The position numbers were made by a program, and so were the translations under genes. From NCBI GenBank assembly GCA_007694165.1, contig RECE01000255.1, positions 1 through 35,624 of the forward strand: a DNA stretch of 35,624 nt, given 5' to 3'. Origin of the DNA: Bacteroidota bacterium (GTDB lineage Bacteria; Bacteroidota; Bacteroidia; Bacteroidales; UBA7960). Positions 17,201 through 25,629 of this stretch are shown piece after piece (the stretch's first letter is position 1; the number at the start of each line of letters is the position of its first letter). The notes under the pieces are model-generated. The model was given only the letters and a program-made list of their open reading frames with translations, searched no databases and was not told the origin of the DNA.

Positions 17201-18928
17201 GATGTAAGAGTCTTTAACTCCCTGGTGAAGCAAATCCATCTGGTGATTAAAAATATTCAGGTCCTCAGGGTGAACCGTAAGGTGCATGTTCCTTGTATTA
17301 AAGGGCTCTTCATGGAGTTCATAACCCAGCATTTCTTTAAGATTGTCCGACAAGTATACTTCATTCTTTTTCAGGTCCCAATCCCAGATTCCGTCTTTTG
17401 TTGCCCGTGTGGCCAAAGCATATCGCTCTTCGCTCAGGCGTATTCGTTCTGTTGCATTTTTCTTTTCTGTTATATCAATAATAGTTTCGATAATGCCATG
17501 CTTTTTGGTTCGGCTGTTATACAAAACAGACTTGTAAAATATTACATCGCGAATATTATTCTCCTTGCCAATAATCTTACCTTCATAAGTTGTCTGCCTT
17601 CGGTTTAGCAGTATTTCTTCGTTTATAGCTTTGTGCAAATCTGTCTGACCAGGAATGTACAGGGATTGAAATTCTGTCCTGGTGTTGGGGTCTCTGTTTA
17701 TTCCTGTAAGTTTTTCGAATGCCTGATTGCTGCCTTCAATATGTTTATTGTCAAAAGAGTAAAACACCGGATTGGGAAGCGCATTGATTAAAGTTTGCTG
17801 AAAATTCAGTTCATTCTCAAGTAACCTGCGAATATTTCTGTTATGAATGGTGTAAACGATATAAATAATGACAAAAATTAACATTGCCAGTAAAAAGCCA
17901 AAAAGAATATTTTTGTTTTGGCTGAGAAAACTTTCGGGGATACTAACGATTATACTGTTTTCGGGCAGATTGCCGGGGGACAACCCGAAGGCCTTCAAGG
18001 TCTGGTAATCAAAGTAGTAATTGTTGGGGACTGATTCTTTTACGGGAATATTCTCGGGTGCTTCCCCGTTGAGGATTCTTACTGCCATCTTTGCTGCAAT
18101 TTCTCCCTGGGTATATCCGTTAACAAGTTTTCCTCCCAGAATACCATTGTTGAGCATAAAATGCCAGAAACCAAAAACCGGCACCTTGCTTGCTGATGTG
18201 ATATACCGGGTAGCTTTCTCAACTTCGATGAGCTGGCTCTCTTTTTGATGAAGGTAAGGCCAAAGCATCACCAGGCTCTCCGCCGGAATGTCACTCAAAA
18301 CATCGGTAAGATCAGATAATCGATTTTTATGTATATAGTGGAAACGAATATCCTTAAAAAGATTCTCATATTTTTCCCGGAAAATAGTGGTAAGATCCAG
18401 CGCTGTAGTTGATTGATCACCAATAAAGTAAATCTGTTGGGTTTTTGGGAATAATTTCAAAGCCAAAGCAACAGTTTCCGGTTTATCAAGTTTTTCCAGC
18501 ACACCGGTGAAAAGTGGAAATTTTTCGCGATAGCCGGGGTTATAATTATTGATGCCACAAAACACCACCGGAACTGATGGGAATAATTGTTCTCCGTATG
18601 TATACATAAATTGCAGAGCGTCATCATCACTCAGGATGATTGCATCAAATTTTGCATTGCTGAATTTGTACCTGTACAATGCAAGTAATTTTTCCTGATG
18701 ACTTGTGTCAAAAAGTCTTTTTGAATCCATGTATTCCATCACAATATTAAAGTCAGCAAGTTCTCTCTCCAATACATCAGTGATTCCCTGGTTTATTTCG
18801 ATGTTCCATTGAAATGAAGGGTGATAACTATGTAGGATGAGTATGTTGTTCTCAGCTTTAATTGCCGACAAAGATGGGAATATCACCACCAGGATGATAA
18901 AAGCGGATAGGAGGGCTTTTTTTATCAT
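14276..18928 (-). CDS. Giant hybrid sensor kinase: periplasmic ABC-binding domain + 5 PAS + HisKA + HATPase + REC + degenerate HPt
   Basis: 1550 residues from the ATG at 18926-18928, chosen because it opens a clean signal peptide (MIKKALLSAFIILVVIF ... IKA). Upstream Mets exist (18979, 19081), the latter overlapping the previous gene by 86 bases. Residues about 25-330 match the ABC_sub_bind (PF04392) type of periplasmic binding protein (ILILHSYHPSFQW, VPVVFCGINNY, VFGFWHFMLNNGILGG). One transmembrane helix follows at about 340-362, then five PAS domains, HisKA with His1050 (MSHEIRTPMNG), HATPase_c (NLLSNAIKF, GTGLGLTIS) and REC with Asp1350 (ILMDIQMPVMDG). The C-terminal helical bundle aligns with HPt, but the phospho-acceptor His is Asn1496 (LNTLQNIARSMGA). 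It is transcribed 67 bases after a related kinase that keeps its HPt His. The ligand is unknown. Confidence 0.9.
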   Translation of the reverse strand: MIKKALLSAFIILVVIFPSLSAIKAENNILILHSYHPSFQWNIEINQGITDVLERELADFNIVMEYMDSKRLFDTSHQEKLLALYRYKFSNAKFDAIILSDDDALQFMYTYGEQLFPSVPVVFCGINNYNPGYREKFPLFTGVLEKLDKPETVALALKLFPKTQQIYFIGDQSTTALDLTTIFREKYENLFKDIRFHYIHKNRLSDLTDVLSDIPAESLVMLWPYLHQKESQLIEVEKATRYITSASKVPVFGFWHFMLNNGILGGKLVNGYTQGEIAAKMAVRILNGEAPENIPVKESVPNNYYFDYQTLKAFGLSPGNLPENSIIVSIPESFLSQNKNILFGFLLAMLIFVIIYIVYTIHNRNIRRLLENELNFQQTLINALPNPVFYSFDNKHIEGSNQAFEKLTGINRDPNTRTEFQSLYIPGQTDLHKAINEEILLNRRQTTYEGKIIGKENNIRDVIFYKSVLYNSRTKKHGIIETIIDITEKKNATERIRLSEERYALATRATKDGIWDWDLKKNEVYLSDNLKEMLGYELHEEPFNTRNMHLTVHPEDLNIFNHQMDLLHQGVKDSYILEMRLKRKNGTYFWTEVKTFAQRDKNNEIFRHIGSISNIQHRKDTEFSLLRWEEIFRNTLMGVCVVNHQSKKIELMNPVFARIHGYQPEELKGKTISDLRSPDAPEDTIEIFDKADRLEQYVLESVHERRDNSRFPVMIDITAVKNHRDKLQYYIINLQDITQRKKQEYEIAQMLKNEQSMNEELRSSEEEVRQTLQQTVNLKENLEENQKQFLSFIDGASDFAILKDQNLRYLMVNKAFADFYHLTPAQIIEKTDHEFAPESIAREEQEMDMKVIQENLPVIYERENDGFIFETRKFPVYYNNNQIGLGAFIRDITRQRIVEQQVQENEQRFKTLLENSYDLITLLDKNGVISYCTDAINSLTGFSNIEVTGNHFSQYIHPEERTLFLQKLEKLVQSGNEPLHIHHRFSHNTSGYKNIETIATNHLRNPLINAIVLTSRDVSLEHQSRELKKNISIAQKSAEIKQQFLANMSHEIRTPMNGIVGMIEFLMKTTLDHTQLDYVQTIKSSADSLLNIINDILDFSKIEAGKLSINPTPVNIRRFAEEAAKIFAALVKQKQLEFVLFVDESIPEYLNIDPIRLNQVLSNLLSNAIKFTPSGVVTLRILPDKITNDTVNLRIEVQDTGIGLTEQEQERLFTPFTQIDSSLTRSQEGTGLGLTISQRIMELMGGEIGIISNKEKGALFWVTLPAEISELEKVKNFIQKHEVGKKKPLGIHVLLVEDKVVNQKVFKLMLESMGCAVTIASDGQQAISLIENHKKNDPDISAAFQIILMDIQMPVMDGVTATKIIRSKHPEYKIIIGLSANVFTSEVEGFLRSGLDDYIVKPAKSDELYKKLLYWSEKRETQKKTPGKYSVQLIDKLTKELVFERHSLDIIKAQSENNSMVLQELFSSFYADALELVSNIESELEKEDNKAMDYLNTLQNIARSMGAMQISKTCEALSENLKHPTIPHEKIIEFLRESIQRFVSAIKDAK

Positions 18929-18995
18929 TGGGATTTTCAGTGTTTTTGGTTTTTTACAGATGTTGGTTAAGTCAAACATCCCTGGATTCAATCTC

Positions 18996-21431
18996 TTAAA
19001 GGTTCTCGTGGAGTACTTCTTTTCGGATAATGGCTTTAAGTAATTTGTAATACCTTGACAGCAAAATGAATAATGGCTCACTTCTGGAAAAGGACTTTTC
19101 CTTGTGAAGGCAATCCATTTCAGAACAAATATGATATACTTTCATGGCTCCAATGGTAGCACTTAACCCTTTGAGTGAATGTGTGCTTTGATTCAGGGAT
19201 TCATTATCATTTTCTGATATGGCATTTTTAATGTTTTCCATCATTACATCAGCTTCAAGCAAAAATGTGCCATATAAATCCTTTATGATGTCTTCATTGT
19301 TGTTGGTTTGCTCTCTCAGGGTTGTTAGGGTTTCCCAATCAAGGTCAACCTTTTCTTCGAGGTTTTCAATTTCTTCGGGAATTGAGTCCGGGATTTTGCC
19401 GGTTTCATTCTTCTCGTTTTTTTCCTGAAGCCATTCTGAAATTTTTTGGTACAGAATCTTAGGGGAAACAGGTTTGGAAATATAGTCATCGAGTCCCTGG
19501 TCGATGTAAAATTGTGCATCAGCCTTCAAAGCATTGGCACTAATGCCAATAATCGGCGGCAGGTTGGAGAATTCTTCCCGCAGTTTTTTGGTTGCTGTAA
19601 TGCCATCCATTACGGGCATTTGAATGTCCATAAGGATGATATCGTAATTCTTTTCTTTGAACTTTTCAATGGCTTCAAGTCCATTTTGTGCAATATCAAC
19701 CCTGCAGCCCGTATTTTGGAGCATAATGGAGATGATTTTTTGGTTTACCTCCTTATCTTCTGCATAAAGAACGGTCAGACCGAGTTGAGGTGGTTTGTTT
19801 TGCGAAAAAATTTGGCGGTCTTTTGCCTCGTTCTTCACTGGCAAAATAAATGAGAAAACACTACCCTTACCCTCTTCACTATCCACTTCAATAGCTCCTT
19901 TCAATAATAAGGCTATTCTTTGGCAGATGGTCAGTCCGAGTCCAAGACCATCATAGGAGCGTGCGTCTGAATCATCCTGTTGAGAGAAAAGCGAAAAAAT
20001 CTTATCCAGATAATCTTCCCGGATTCCCTTTCCGGTATCTGAAATTTTGATGATAATGTTGCGAAAGTCATGGTCAATCTCTTCGCTGGTAATTTCAGCT
20101 TTTATTTCTCCTTTTTCGGTAAATTTTAAAGCATTGGAGAGAAGCAGCTCTGCAACCTGTCGCAAACGCCTGGGGTCAGAGATGATAATCTCGGGTACGT
20201 TGGCGGCAATAGTTGACTGAAATTTCAGCCCTTTGGACAGGGTAAGCTTTTCATACTTACCTGAAACTTCAGCGAAAAATTCCCGGATGCGTATGGGCTG
20301 CATATTCACCTGTACCTGGTTGTACTCCAGTTCGTGAATATCTAACAGGGAATTTGTTATTTCCAGCATATCTTCTCCTGCTTCTCTTATGGTGGCAAGG
20401 TATTCGGCCTGCTGGTCGGTAAGGGTTGTAGCAGCCAATATTTCGCTCATGGCAAAAATCCCGTTGAGAGGGGTTCGCATTTCATGACTTACATTGGCCA
20501 GCAGGCGATGCTTGATTTGAGCGGCCTCCCTTGCTATTAGCAAGTCATTCTGCAACTTCTCTTTTTCAATTTTCCAGCTGATGTCGCTGAGCATGCAGAT
20601 TCTTCTCAATCCTCTTTCTTTTTCATTATCAATGAATACATCACGATACCAGATGTTTTTAATTTCTCCTGCCGGTGTTTTGATTCTGAACTCTGTACCC
20701 ATGCTTCCTTTGTGATTGGCTTCATGTTCCTTCAGCAGTATAAGAAATTGAGATTTATCCTCTTCATGAATATACTCTTTGTAGGCGCTGGGGTTGTCGT
20801 ATATAACGGATGAGGATAGTCCTGAGATCGTTTCGAACGCATTATTGACAAACAGAACCTTATGGCGATCACTTAGCCAGAATGCGTCCTGAATGTTTTC
20901 AGCCACTTTCCTGAAATTTTCTTCGCTTTTACTGATAATCTCTTTAAGTGCAATGGATTTTTGTAGGTTTTCTCTCAGCTCACGCTCCTGGCGGGTTAGC
21001 TTTTCATTGTTTTCTTTTAGCTTTTTGTTTTGATTTTCTATTTCCCTTTCCAGCAACACCTGATCTTTACAATTGTCTATGGCTGCGTATAGCTTTTCTC
21101 TGTCAATGGGTTTGAGAATGTACTGGTTGATGCCTATATCGATGCTTTGTATGAAATACTCCATATCGCTATGGGCAGTGGTGAGAATGATTTGGGCTTT
21201 GGGGTTTGATTCCTTGATTCTGCTGCTCATGGAAAGGCCATCCATAACAGGCATTTTTATGTCTGTTATCACTATGTCTGGCCTGTGCTTGTGGTACAAA
21301 TCAAGGCCGTCTTTACCATTTTCAGCTAAAATAATATTTGAATAGTGACGGGAAAGTATTTTGGACAAAAAAAGTCTTACATCATCCTGGTCTTCGACAT
21401 AGAGAATTGAAATGGTGTCGTTTTTTTCCAT
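18996..21431 (-). CDS. Cytoplasmic hybrid kinase: REC + PAS + HisKA + HATPase + REC + HPt
   Basis: 811 residues, no membrane segment. The N-terminal receiver has Asp57 (IVITDIKMPVMDG). A charged coiled coil (about 125-165, EIENQNKKLKENNEKL) leads to a PAS domain with a PAC-like end (WYRDVFIDNEKERGLRR). HisKA carries His316 (VSHEMRTPLNG). HATPase_c shows LLLSNALKF, DTGKGI and GLGLGLTIC. The second receiver has Asp602 (ILMDIQMPVMDG), and the C-terminal HPt domain keeps its phospho-acceptor, His751 in THSLKG. The REC-first layout means that it can be driven by another kinase and then relay onward. It is the first gene of a two-kinase unit with 14276-18928, and has its own TACATTTG promoter. The final target is not encoded nearby. 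Confidence 0.93.
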   Translation of the reverse strand: MEKNDTISILYVEDQDDVRLFLSKILSRHYSNIILAENGKDGLDLYHKHRPDIVITDIKMPVMDGLSMSSRIKESNPKAQIILTTAHSDMEYFIQSIDIGINQYILKPIDREKLYAAIDNCKDQVLLEREIENQNKKLKENNEKLTRQERELRENLQKSIALKEIISKSEENFRKVAENIQDAFWLSDRHKVLFVNNAFETISGLSSSVIYDNPSAYKEYIHEEDKSQFLILLKEHEANHKGSMGTEFRIKTPAGEIKNIWYRDVFIDNEKERGLRRICMLSDISWKIEKEKLQNDLLIAREAAQIKHRLLANVSHEMRTPLNGIFAMSEILAATTLTDQQAEYLATIREAGEDMLEITNSLLDIHELEYNQVQVNMQPIRIREFFAEVSGKYEKLTLSKGLKFQSTIAANVPEIIISDPRRLRQVAELLLSNALKFTEKGEIKAEITSEEIDHDFRNIIIKISDTGKGIREDYLDKIFSLFSQQDDSDARSYDGLGLGLTICQRIALLLKGAIEVDSEEGKGSVFSFILPVKNEAKDRQIFSQNKPPQLGLTVLYAEDKEVNQKIISIMLQNTGCRVDIAQNGLEAIEKFKEKNYDIILMDIQMPVMDGITATKKLREEFSNLPPIIGISANALKADAQFYIDQGLDDYISKPVSPKILYQKISEWLQEKNEKNETGKIPDSIPEEIENLEEKVDLDWETLTTLREQTNNNEDIIKDLYGTFLLEADVMMENIKNAISENDNESLNQSTHSLKGLSATIGAMKVYHICSEMDCLHKEKSFSRSEPLFILLSRYYKLLKAIIRKEVLHENL

Positions 21432-21460
21432 TGCTAGTAAAAAGGTGTTTAGATTGTTGT

Positions 21461-21468
21461 CAAATGTA
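21461..21468 (-). promoter_or_regulatory. Promoter -7 element of the two-kinase operon
   Basis: TACATTTG on the minus strand (plus CAAATGTA) fits TAnnTTTG and lies 29 bases upstream of the ATG at 21431. A TTTA, one base from TTTG, is found about 19 bases further upstream (near plus 21488-21491). Confidence 0.5.
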
Positions 21469-21561
21469 GGAATTATTCCTTAAAGAGTAAAATTAATCTA
21501 TGGTAGTTAACTATATTACTGTTAAGCCACTTTTGTGAAATTTGGTTTTTGTTAGAATGGT

Positions 21562-23487
21562 TTACTGATCTGACCATCTCATGGTTTCATCTTCAGGGTT
21601 TAAGTGTATTTTGTTGTTGTCAATCAACCACTGGGTTACCTTGATGATCCTTTTTTCAGGGATATTGGTTTTGAGGCTGTCAACAAGGGCTTTAATGCTC
21701 ATTTCCTTTTTTGTCAGAACGGGCTTTATGAGTTCAACAACCTGGTCAAATTCCAGTTTGCTTACTTCAAGCTTGTTGCGTTCAAGACAAATATCGCACT
21801 TGCCGCATCTTTCAGTATCTTTTTCTCCAAAATACTCTAGAAGAATGCTGCTCCGGCATTTGTTTTCTGCCGTAACATATTGCTTCATTGCTTTGACCCT
21901 TTGTCCTGCAAAACTTTTTCTTTCAGAATAATTTTCAGGAGAAAGACTTATATCTGATGCATCCTGTCTGCCACTGACAAAAGTAATCCTTGGTTTTGCA
22001 TTTTGTGGTTCATAGTGCAGTACGCGTAATTGATGAAGTTTTCTTAGTTTATTTGCAACTTCTTCTTCTCCGGAATTAAACCTCGAGGCAATTTCTTTCT
22101 CATCAATTCGTGTAAACTCTGTAAATAAGCCTGTGTAGGAGCGTAGAATAGTTTTTATTAAGCTGTCGTAGGAGGGGTTGGCCACCATAAACCGGTAAAG
22201 TTCTTCCTTGTTGAGCATTACCAGTATTTTCGAGGGGTTGGCCATCGCCTCAGATAACAAAATGTAACCTTCTTTCTCCAGTATTTTCAGGGCGTTGAAG
22301 GTGGTTATGCGCTCCAGGTTATAATGGGAGCAAAAATCTGTGAGTACAAAATTGTAACGTTTGTCTTTTCCACTGCCTGTGGCAATTTGATAGTAATTGC
22401 CCAGCGCGTTATAGACTTTTTTGATAAAATCAAGAGGAGGGTATGAGTTTTCGAAAAACTTGTCCAAGTCAATAATGTCAGAATTATTGTAGAGCAATAC
22501 TGCATAGGCTTTCTTTTCGTCTCTTCCCGCTCTTCCTGCTTCCTGAAAGTATGCCTCAGGAGAGTCGGGCAAATCCATATGAACCACAAACCTTACATTG
22601 GGTTTGTCTATACCCATTCCAAAGGCATTGGTTGAAACAATTACCCTGCAGATTTCCCGTGTCCAGTTAAGTTGCTTTTTGTCGCGTGTTGCCGGGTCAA
22701 GTCCGGCATGGTAAAAATCTGCTTTAATGCGGTTGTTTTGCAGATACTGAGCTATCTCTTTCGTTTTTCTGCGGTTTCTCACGTACACAATTCCTGTTCC
22801 TGGTAACTTGCTGCAGATTTTCAGCAGCCTTTCCAGCTTGTTCTCTTCTTTTAACACTGCATAGATAAGGTTTTTTCTTTCAAAACTTTTTATAAAAACT
22901 TTCTCCTTTTTAAATTCCAGTCTGTTGCAGATATCTGTCATTACCTCCCTGGTGGCAGTTGCAGTAAGGGCCATTACGGGAGTATCAGGAAGCCATTCAC
23001 GTATTTCGGCTATCTTGAGGTAGGGGGGTCTGAAATCATAGCCCCATTGCGAAATACAGTGTGCTTCGTCGATGGCCAGCAGGTTAACCTTCATTTTGGG
23101 GATTCGCAGGCGAATGATATCGGTAGTAAGCCGCTCGGGCGATAAGTACAGGAATTTTACATTGCCATAAATACAATTGTCAATGGCTACATCTATTTCA
23201 GACGCACTGAGTCCGGAGAAAATAGCCACCGCTTTAATGTTTCTTTTTACCAGGTTGGCCACCTGGTCTTTCATCAGGGCAATTAAGGGAGAAACCACAA
23301 TGCAAATACCTTCTCTTGCCAGTGCCGGCACCTGAAAGCAAAGTGATTTGCCGCCTCCGGTGGGAAGCAAGGCCAGCGTGTCGTGCCCCTGGAGAACGGA
23401 ATCTATGATTTCTTCCTGTAAAGGCCGGAAAGCATCATATCCCCAATATTTGGCAAGTATTTGTTTCGGTTCCAAAAAATGTTGCAT
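21562..23487 (-). CDS. recQ: RecQ-family ATP-dependent DNA helicase
   Basis: 641 residues. The RecQ helicase core is complete: motif 0 YWGYDAFRPLQEEII, Walker A LLPTGGGKSLCF, DEAH box IDEAHCISQWGYDFRP, motif III ALTATAT, motif V STNAFGMGIDKPNVRFVVH and motif VI QEAGRAGRD. A zinc-binding C-terminal domain follows, with four Cys in CRSSILLEYFGEKDTERC and GKCDIC, preceded by a winged-helix region. No HRDC domain is visible; instead the last 70 residues form a small helical segment (EFDQVVELIKPVL ... WLIDNNKIHLNPED), as in the shorter RecQ paralogue common in Bacteroidota. RecQ unwinds DNA 3'-5' in recombination and fork repair. It is transcribed toward the kinase operon but separated from it by 130 bases. 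Confidence 0.96.
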   Translation of the reverse strand: MQHFLEPKQILAKYWGYDAFRPLQEEIIDSVLQGHDTLALLPTGGGKSLCFQVPALAREGICIVVSPLIALMKDQVANLVKRNIKAVAIFSGLSASEIDVAIDNCIYGNVKFLYLSPERLTTDIIRLRIPKMKVNLLAIDEAHCISQWGYDFRPPYLKIAEIREWLPDTPVMALTATATREVMTDICNRLEFKKEKVFIKSFERKNLIYAVLKEENKLERLLKICSKLPGTGIVYVRNRRKTKEIAQYLQNNRIKADFYHAGLDPATRDKKQLNWTREICRVIVSTNAFGMGIDKPNVRFVVHMDLPDSPEAYFQEAGRAGRDEKKAYAVLLYNNSDIIDLDKFFENSYPPLDFIKKVYNALGNYYQIATGSGKDKRYNFVLTDFCSHYNLERITTFNALKILEKEGYILLSEAMANPSKILVMLNKEELYRFMVANPSYDSLIKTILRSYTGLFTEFTRIDEKEIASRFNSGEEEVANKLRKLHQLRVLHYEPQNAKPRITFVSGRQDASDISLSPENYSERKSFAGQRVKAMKQYVTAENKCRSSILLEYFGEKDTERCGKCDICLERNKLEVSKLEFDQVVELIKPVLTKKEMSIKALVDSLKTNIPEKRIIKVTQWLIDNNKIHLNPEDETMRWSDQ

Positions 23488-23594
23488 TTAATTCATTACT
23501 CATGCAATTTTACTAATTTTAAGCCGCCTTTTTTATAAAAATAATTTAATTCTTTGGTTTTAGTCCATAAAAGATAAAAAACCAACTACTTACA

Positions 23595-25094
23595 ATGAAA
23601 AATCCGACCTTATCTGTGAGCGTATTTTTGTTTTTGCTTGTTACATTAGTGTTTCAACATCAAAGCCAGGGCAGAGATGGCGGCAATCAGGAACGCCTGG
23701 ATATGAACCTGCTGATGGCAGTTTATGAAGGGAACATTGAAAAAGTAATGTTATATGCTGAAAATGGTGCCAGTATCAATGCAAGGGATTATCGCGGCAT
23801 TACTGCTCTCATGTACAGTTTGTATGGCGAGAATGATGATATTATTGAGTACCTGATTGAAAACAGAGCCAGTCTTAATTCCATTGACTACTCCGGCAAT
23901 AGTGTCCTTATGCATGCATTAATGGCGGGAAGGGAAACGTTTGTTATTACGCACCTTCCCGGCTTCAGACTGATAAACAGCGCAAATGATGACGGACATA
24001 CTGCACTGATTCTTGCGGCGCAATCATACGATGTTGAAATGGTGGAAAAACTCTATACAAAAGGTGCAAACATTCATCATACCGCCAATGATAGCACTAC
24101 AGCGCTAATGCATGCTGCAGCCTTTGGAAATTTTTTCATTGTTGACTTTCTGGCTTTCAAGGGTGTCAGCGTTAATCACCACGCTACTGATGGAACAACA
24201 GCTCTGCACCTTGCAGCCTGGTACGGGCACAATGAGATTGCCGGACTTTTGCTGGATTGGGGTGCTGATCTGGAAAGCACAGATCAAAATGAAAACACCC
24301 CTCTGATAAGTGCTGTTTATGGAATGCAATTGGAAACTGTATGGTATCTCATAGAAAGCGGAGCCTCAATTTCAGTAGCAAACAACAAAGGGTTTACCCC
24401 ATTAAGCCTGGCAAGTTCGTTGGAGGATACCCAAATAACTGAATTAATTTTGCAATACGATTTCAGTGAACCCTATATGACCCATAAAAGATCTACTCCA
24501 TTGGCACATGCTTACAAAAACCGGAATGTAAGATTGCAGAAGAGACTTATTGAACTGGGGATTCAACCCAGGGGGCTTTACTTTTCGGAACTGGGAATAT
24601 ACCAGGGATTAGACTTTAGTGGTGATGATCTTATGTATCATGCTGGGATAAGTCTGTTTGAATCACGGTTTAAGGTGCTGCTTCGCCTGAATTATCTGGC
24701 AAGGCTGCAAGCGGTAAAATTGTGGGTACCCCGCCAGAATAACAGTTACTATCAGTTTCATGAAAGCAGGAGTCTGCTTACCCTTGGAGTTTACAGGGAA
24801 CTAATTGTTGGTGGCAAACCACGAGGACTAAAAGTTGGATTAAGGCCTGGTATTGAAGGTGCATGGTCAATGGCTTCTTATCGGGGCACTTCTCTGGAGG
24901 CACCTGCCGGCTTTCAGATCATTCCTGTTGCAGATATCTTTTTTCACCACAAAAACTTTTCGTTTTTTACAGGGTATGGTTTTTATAACACTAAGCAAAA
25001 TGATGTTTCTGTTCACCGCATCAGGGTAGGCATCGAGTATCGCTTCTCATTCCTGAAGAGGCCTGATACCCGATACGTGCCCATATTAAATTGA
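23595..25094 (+). CDS. Exported ankyrin-repeat protein with putative C-terminal outer-membrane barrel
   Basis: 499 residues. A signal peptide (about 1-26, VSVFLFLLVTLVFQ) directs export. Residues about 36-320 contain eight or nine ankyrin repeats with the classic consensus (GITALMYSLYGENDDIIEYLIEN, GTTALHLAAWYGHNEIAGLLL, GADLESTDQNENTPL), so the repeats face the periplasm. From about residue 335 to the end the sequence changes to alternating polar/hydrophobic strands rich in Tyr, Phe and Arg (FKVLLRLNYLARL, SLLTLGVYREL, RGLKVGLRPGIEG, NFSFFTGYGFYN, VHRIRVGIEYRFSF), as in small outer-membrane beta-barrels. The fusion suggests an outer-membrane anchored scaffold that binds proteins on its periplasmic side. 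The barrel assignment is inferred from pattern only. A lipoprotein gene follows 96 bases later. Confidence 0.8.
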   Translation: MKNPTLSVSVFLFLLVTLVFQHQSQGRDGGNQERLDMNLLMAVYEGNIEKVMLYAENGASINARDYRGITALMYSLYGENDDIIEYLIENRASLNSIDYSGNSVLMHALMAGRETFVITHLPGFRLINSANDDGHTALILAAQSYDVEMVEKLYTKGANIHHTANDSTTALMHAAAFGNFFIVDFLAFKGVSVNHHATDGTTALHLAAWYGHNEIAGLLLDWGADLESTDQNENTPLISAVYGMQLETVWYLIESGASISVANNKGFTPLSLASSLEDTQITELILQYDFSEPYMTHKRSTPLAHAYKNRNVRLQKRLIELGIQPRGLYFSELGIYQGLDFSGDDLMYHAGISLFESRFKVLLRLNYLARLQAVKLWVPRQNNSYYQFHESRSLLTLGVYRELIVGGKPRGLKVGLRPGIEGAWSMASYRGTSLEAPAGFQIIPVADIFFHHKNFSFFTGYGFYNTKQNDVSVHRIRVGIEYRFSFLKRPDTRYVPILN

Positions 25095-25190
25095 TAGCCG
25101 GAGTTGAGAAGAACCCCGGTGATGCTGTTGCTAAGCTAAGAGTTATTGGTGAAGATAATTCTCCTTTTAATACTTTAAATTATACGGAAT

Positions 25191-25613
25191 ATGCACCTTG
25201 CAATTAATCAAAAAATTTTCCTGCTGGTTTTTGTGTTCATTTTATGGGGTTGTAAGAGCAAATATGAGGATTGCACCGAAGATGATTATAATGCATGCAA
25301 TACCAACAGGCCTGCCACAGCCGAAGTGAGGATTCGGGTAACCATTAATAACGAAAATCCCGAGGTAACTGTGCTGGCATTTGAGGGAGATTTTGAAGAT
25401 GGAAATCTTGTGTGGGAAAAGGTGGTAAGGCAATCACGTTATACGGTAATGATGCCAACAGAAAAAAAATACTCCTTTACTGCAACCTACAAAAAAGATC
25501 TCAAAACAATAGTTGCTGTTGATGGGGGTGAGTTAAAGGTATCCAGCTACACCATGTGCGAATACACTTGCTATGAAACAAATCTGCTGGAGATAGACCT
25601 GGTTTTGAAATGA
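25191..25613 (+). CDS. Small predicted lipoprotein, unknown function
   Basis: 140 residues. The N-terminus has a hydrophobic stretch (KIFLLVFVFILWGCKS) ending in a lipobox-like LWGC, so Cys21 is probably lipidated; Trp at the -2 position is slightly unusual. The mature part is rich in Cys near its start (EDCTEDDYNAC) and end (YTMCEYTCYETN). It contains a beta-sandwich-like run (EVRIRVTINNENPEVTVLAFEG ... SFTATYKKD) with no family that I recognise. It lies on the same strand as the ankyrin/barrel gene, 96 bases downstream, and may be co-transcribed. It converges with the Cys-rich Feo gene 16 bases away. Confidence 0.72.
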   Translation: MHLAINQKIFLLVFVFILWGCKSKYEDCTEDDYNACNTNRPATAEVRIRVTINNENPEVTVLAFEGDFEDGNLVWEKVVRQSRYTVMMPTEKKYSFTATYKKDLKTIVAVDGGELKVSSYTMCEYTCYETNLLEIDLVLK

Positions 25614-25629
25614 GATACAGGGATGTTTA

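Noticed and set aside
18929-19081. Longer start for the giant sensor kinase
   Set aside because: The longest form would overlap the upstream kinase by 86 bases and place 51 residues before the signal peptide. An intermediate Met at 18979 remains possible but would also disrupt the signal peptide.
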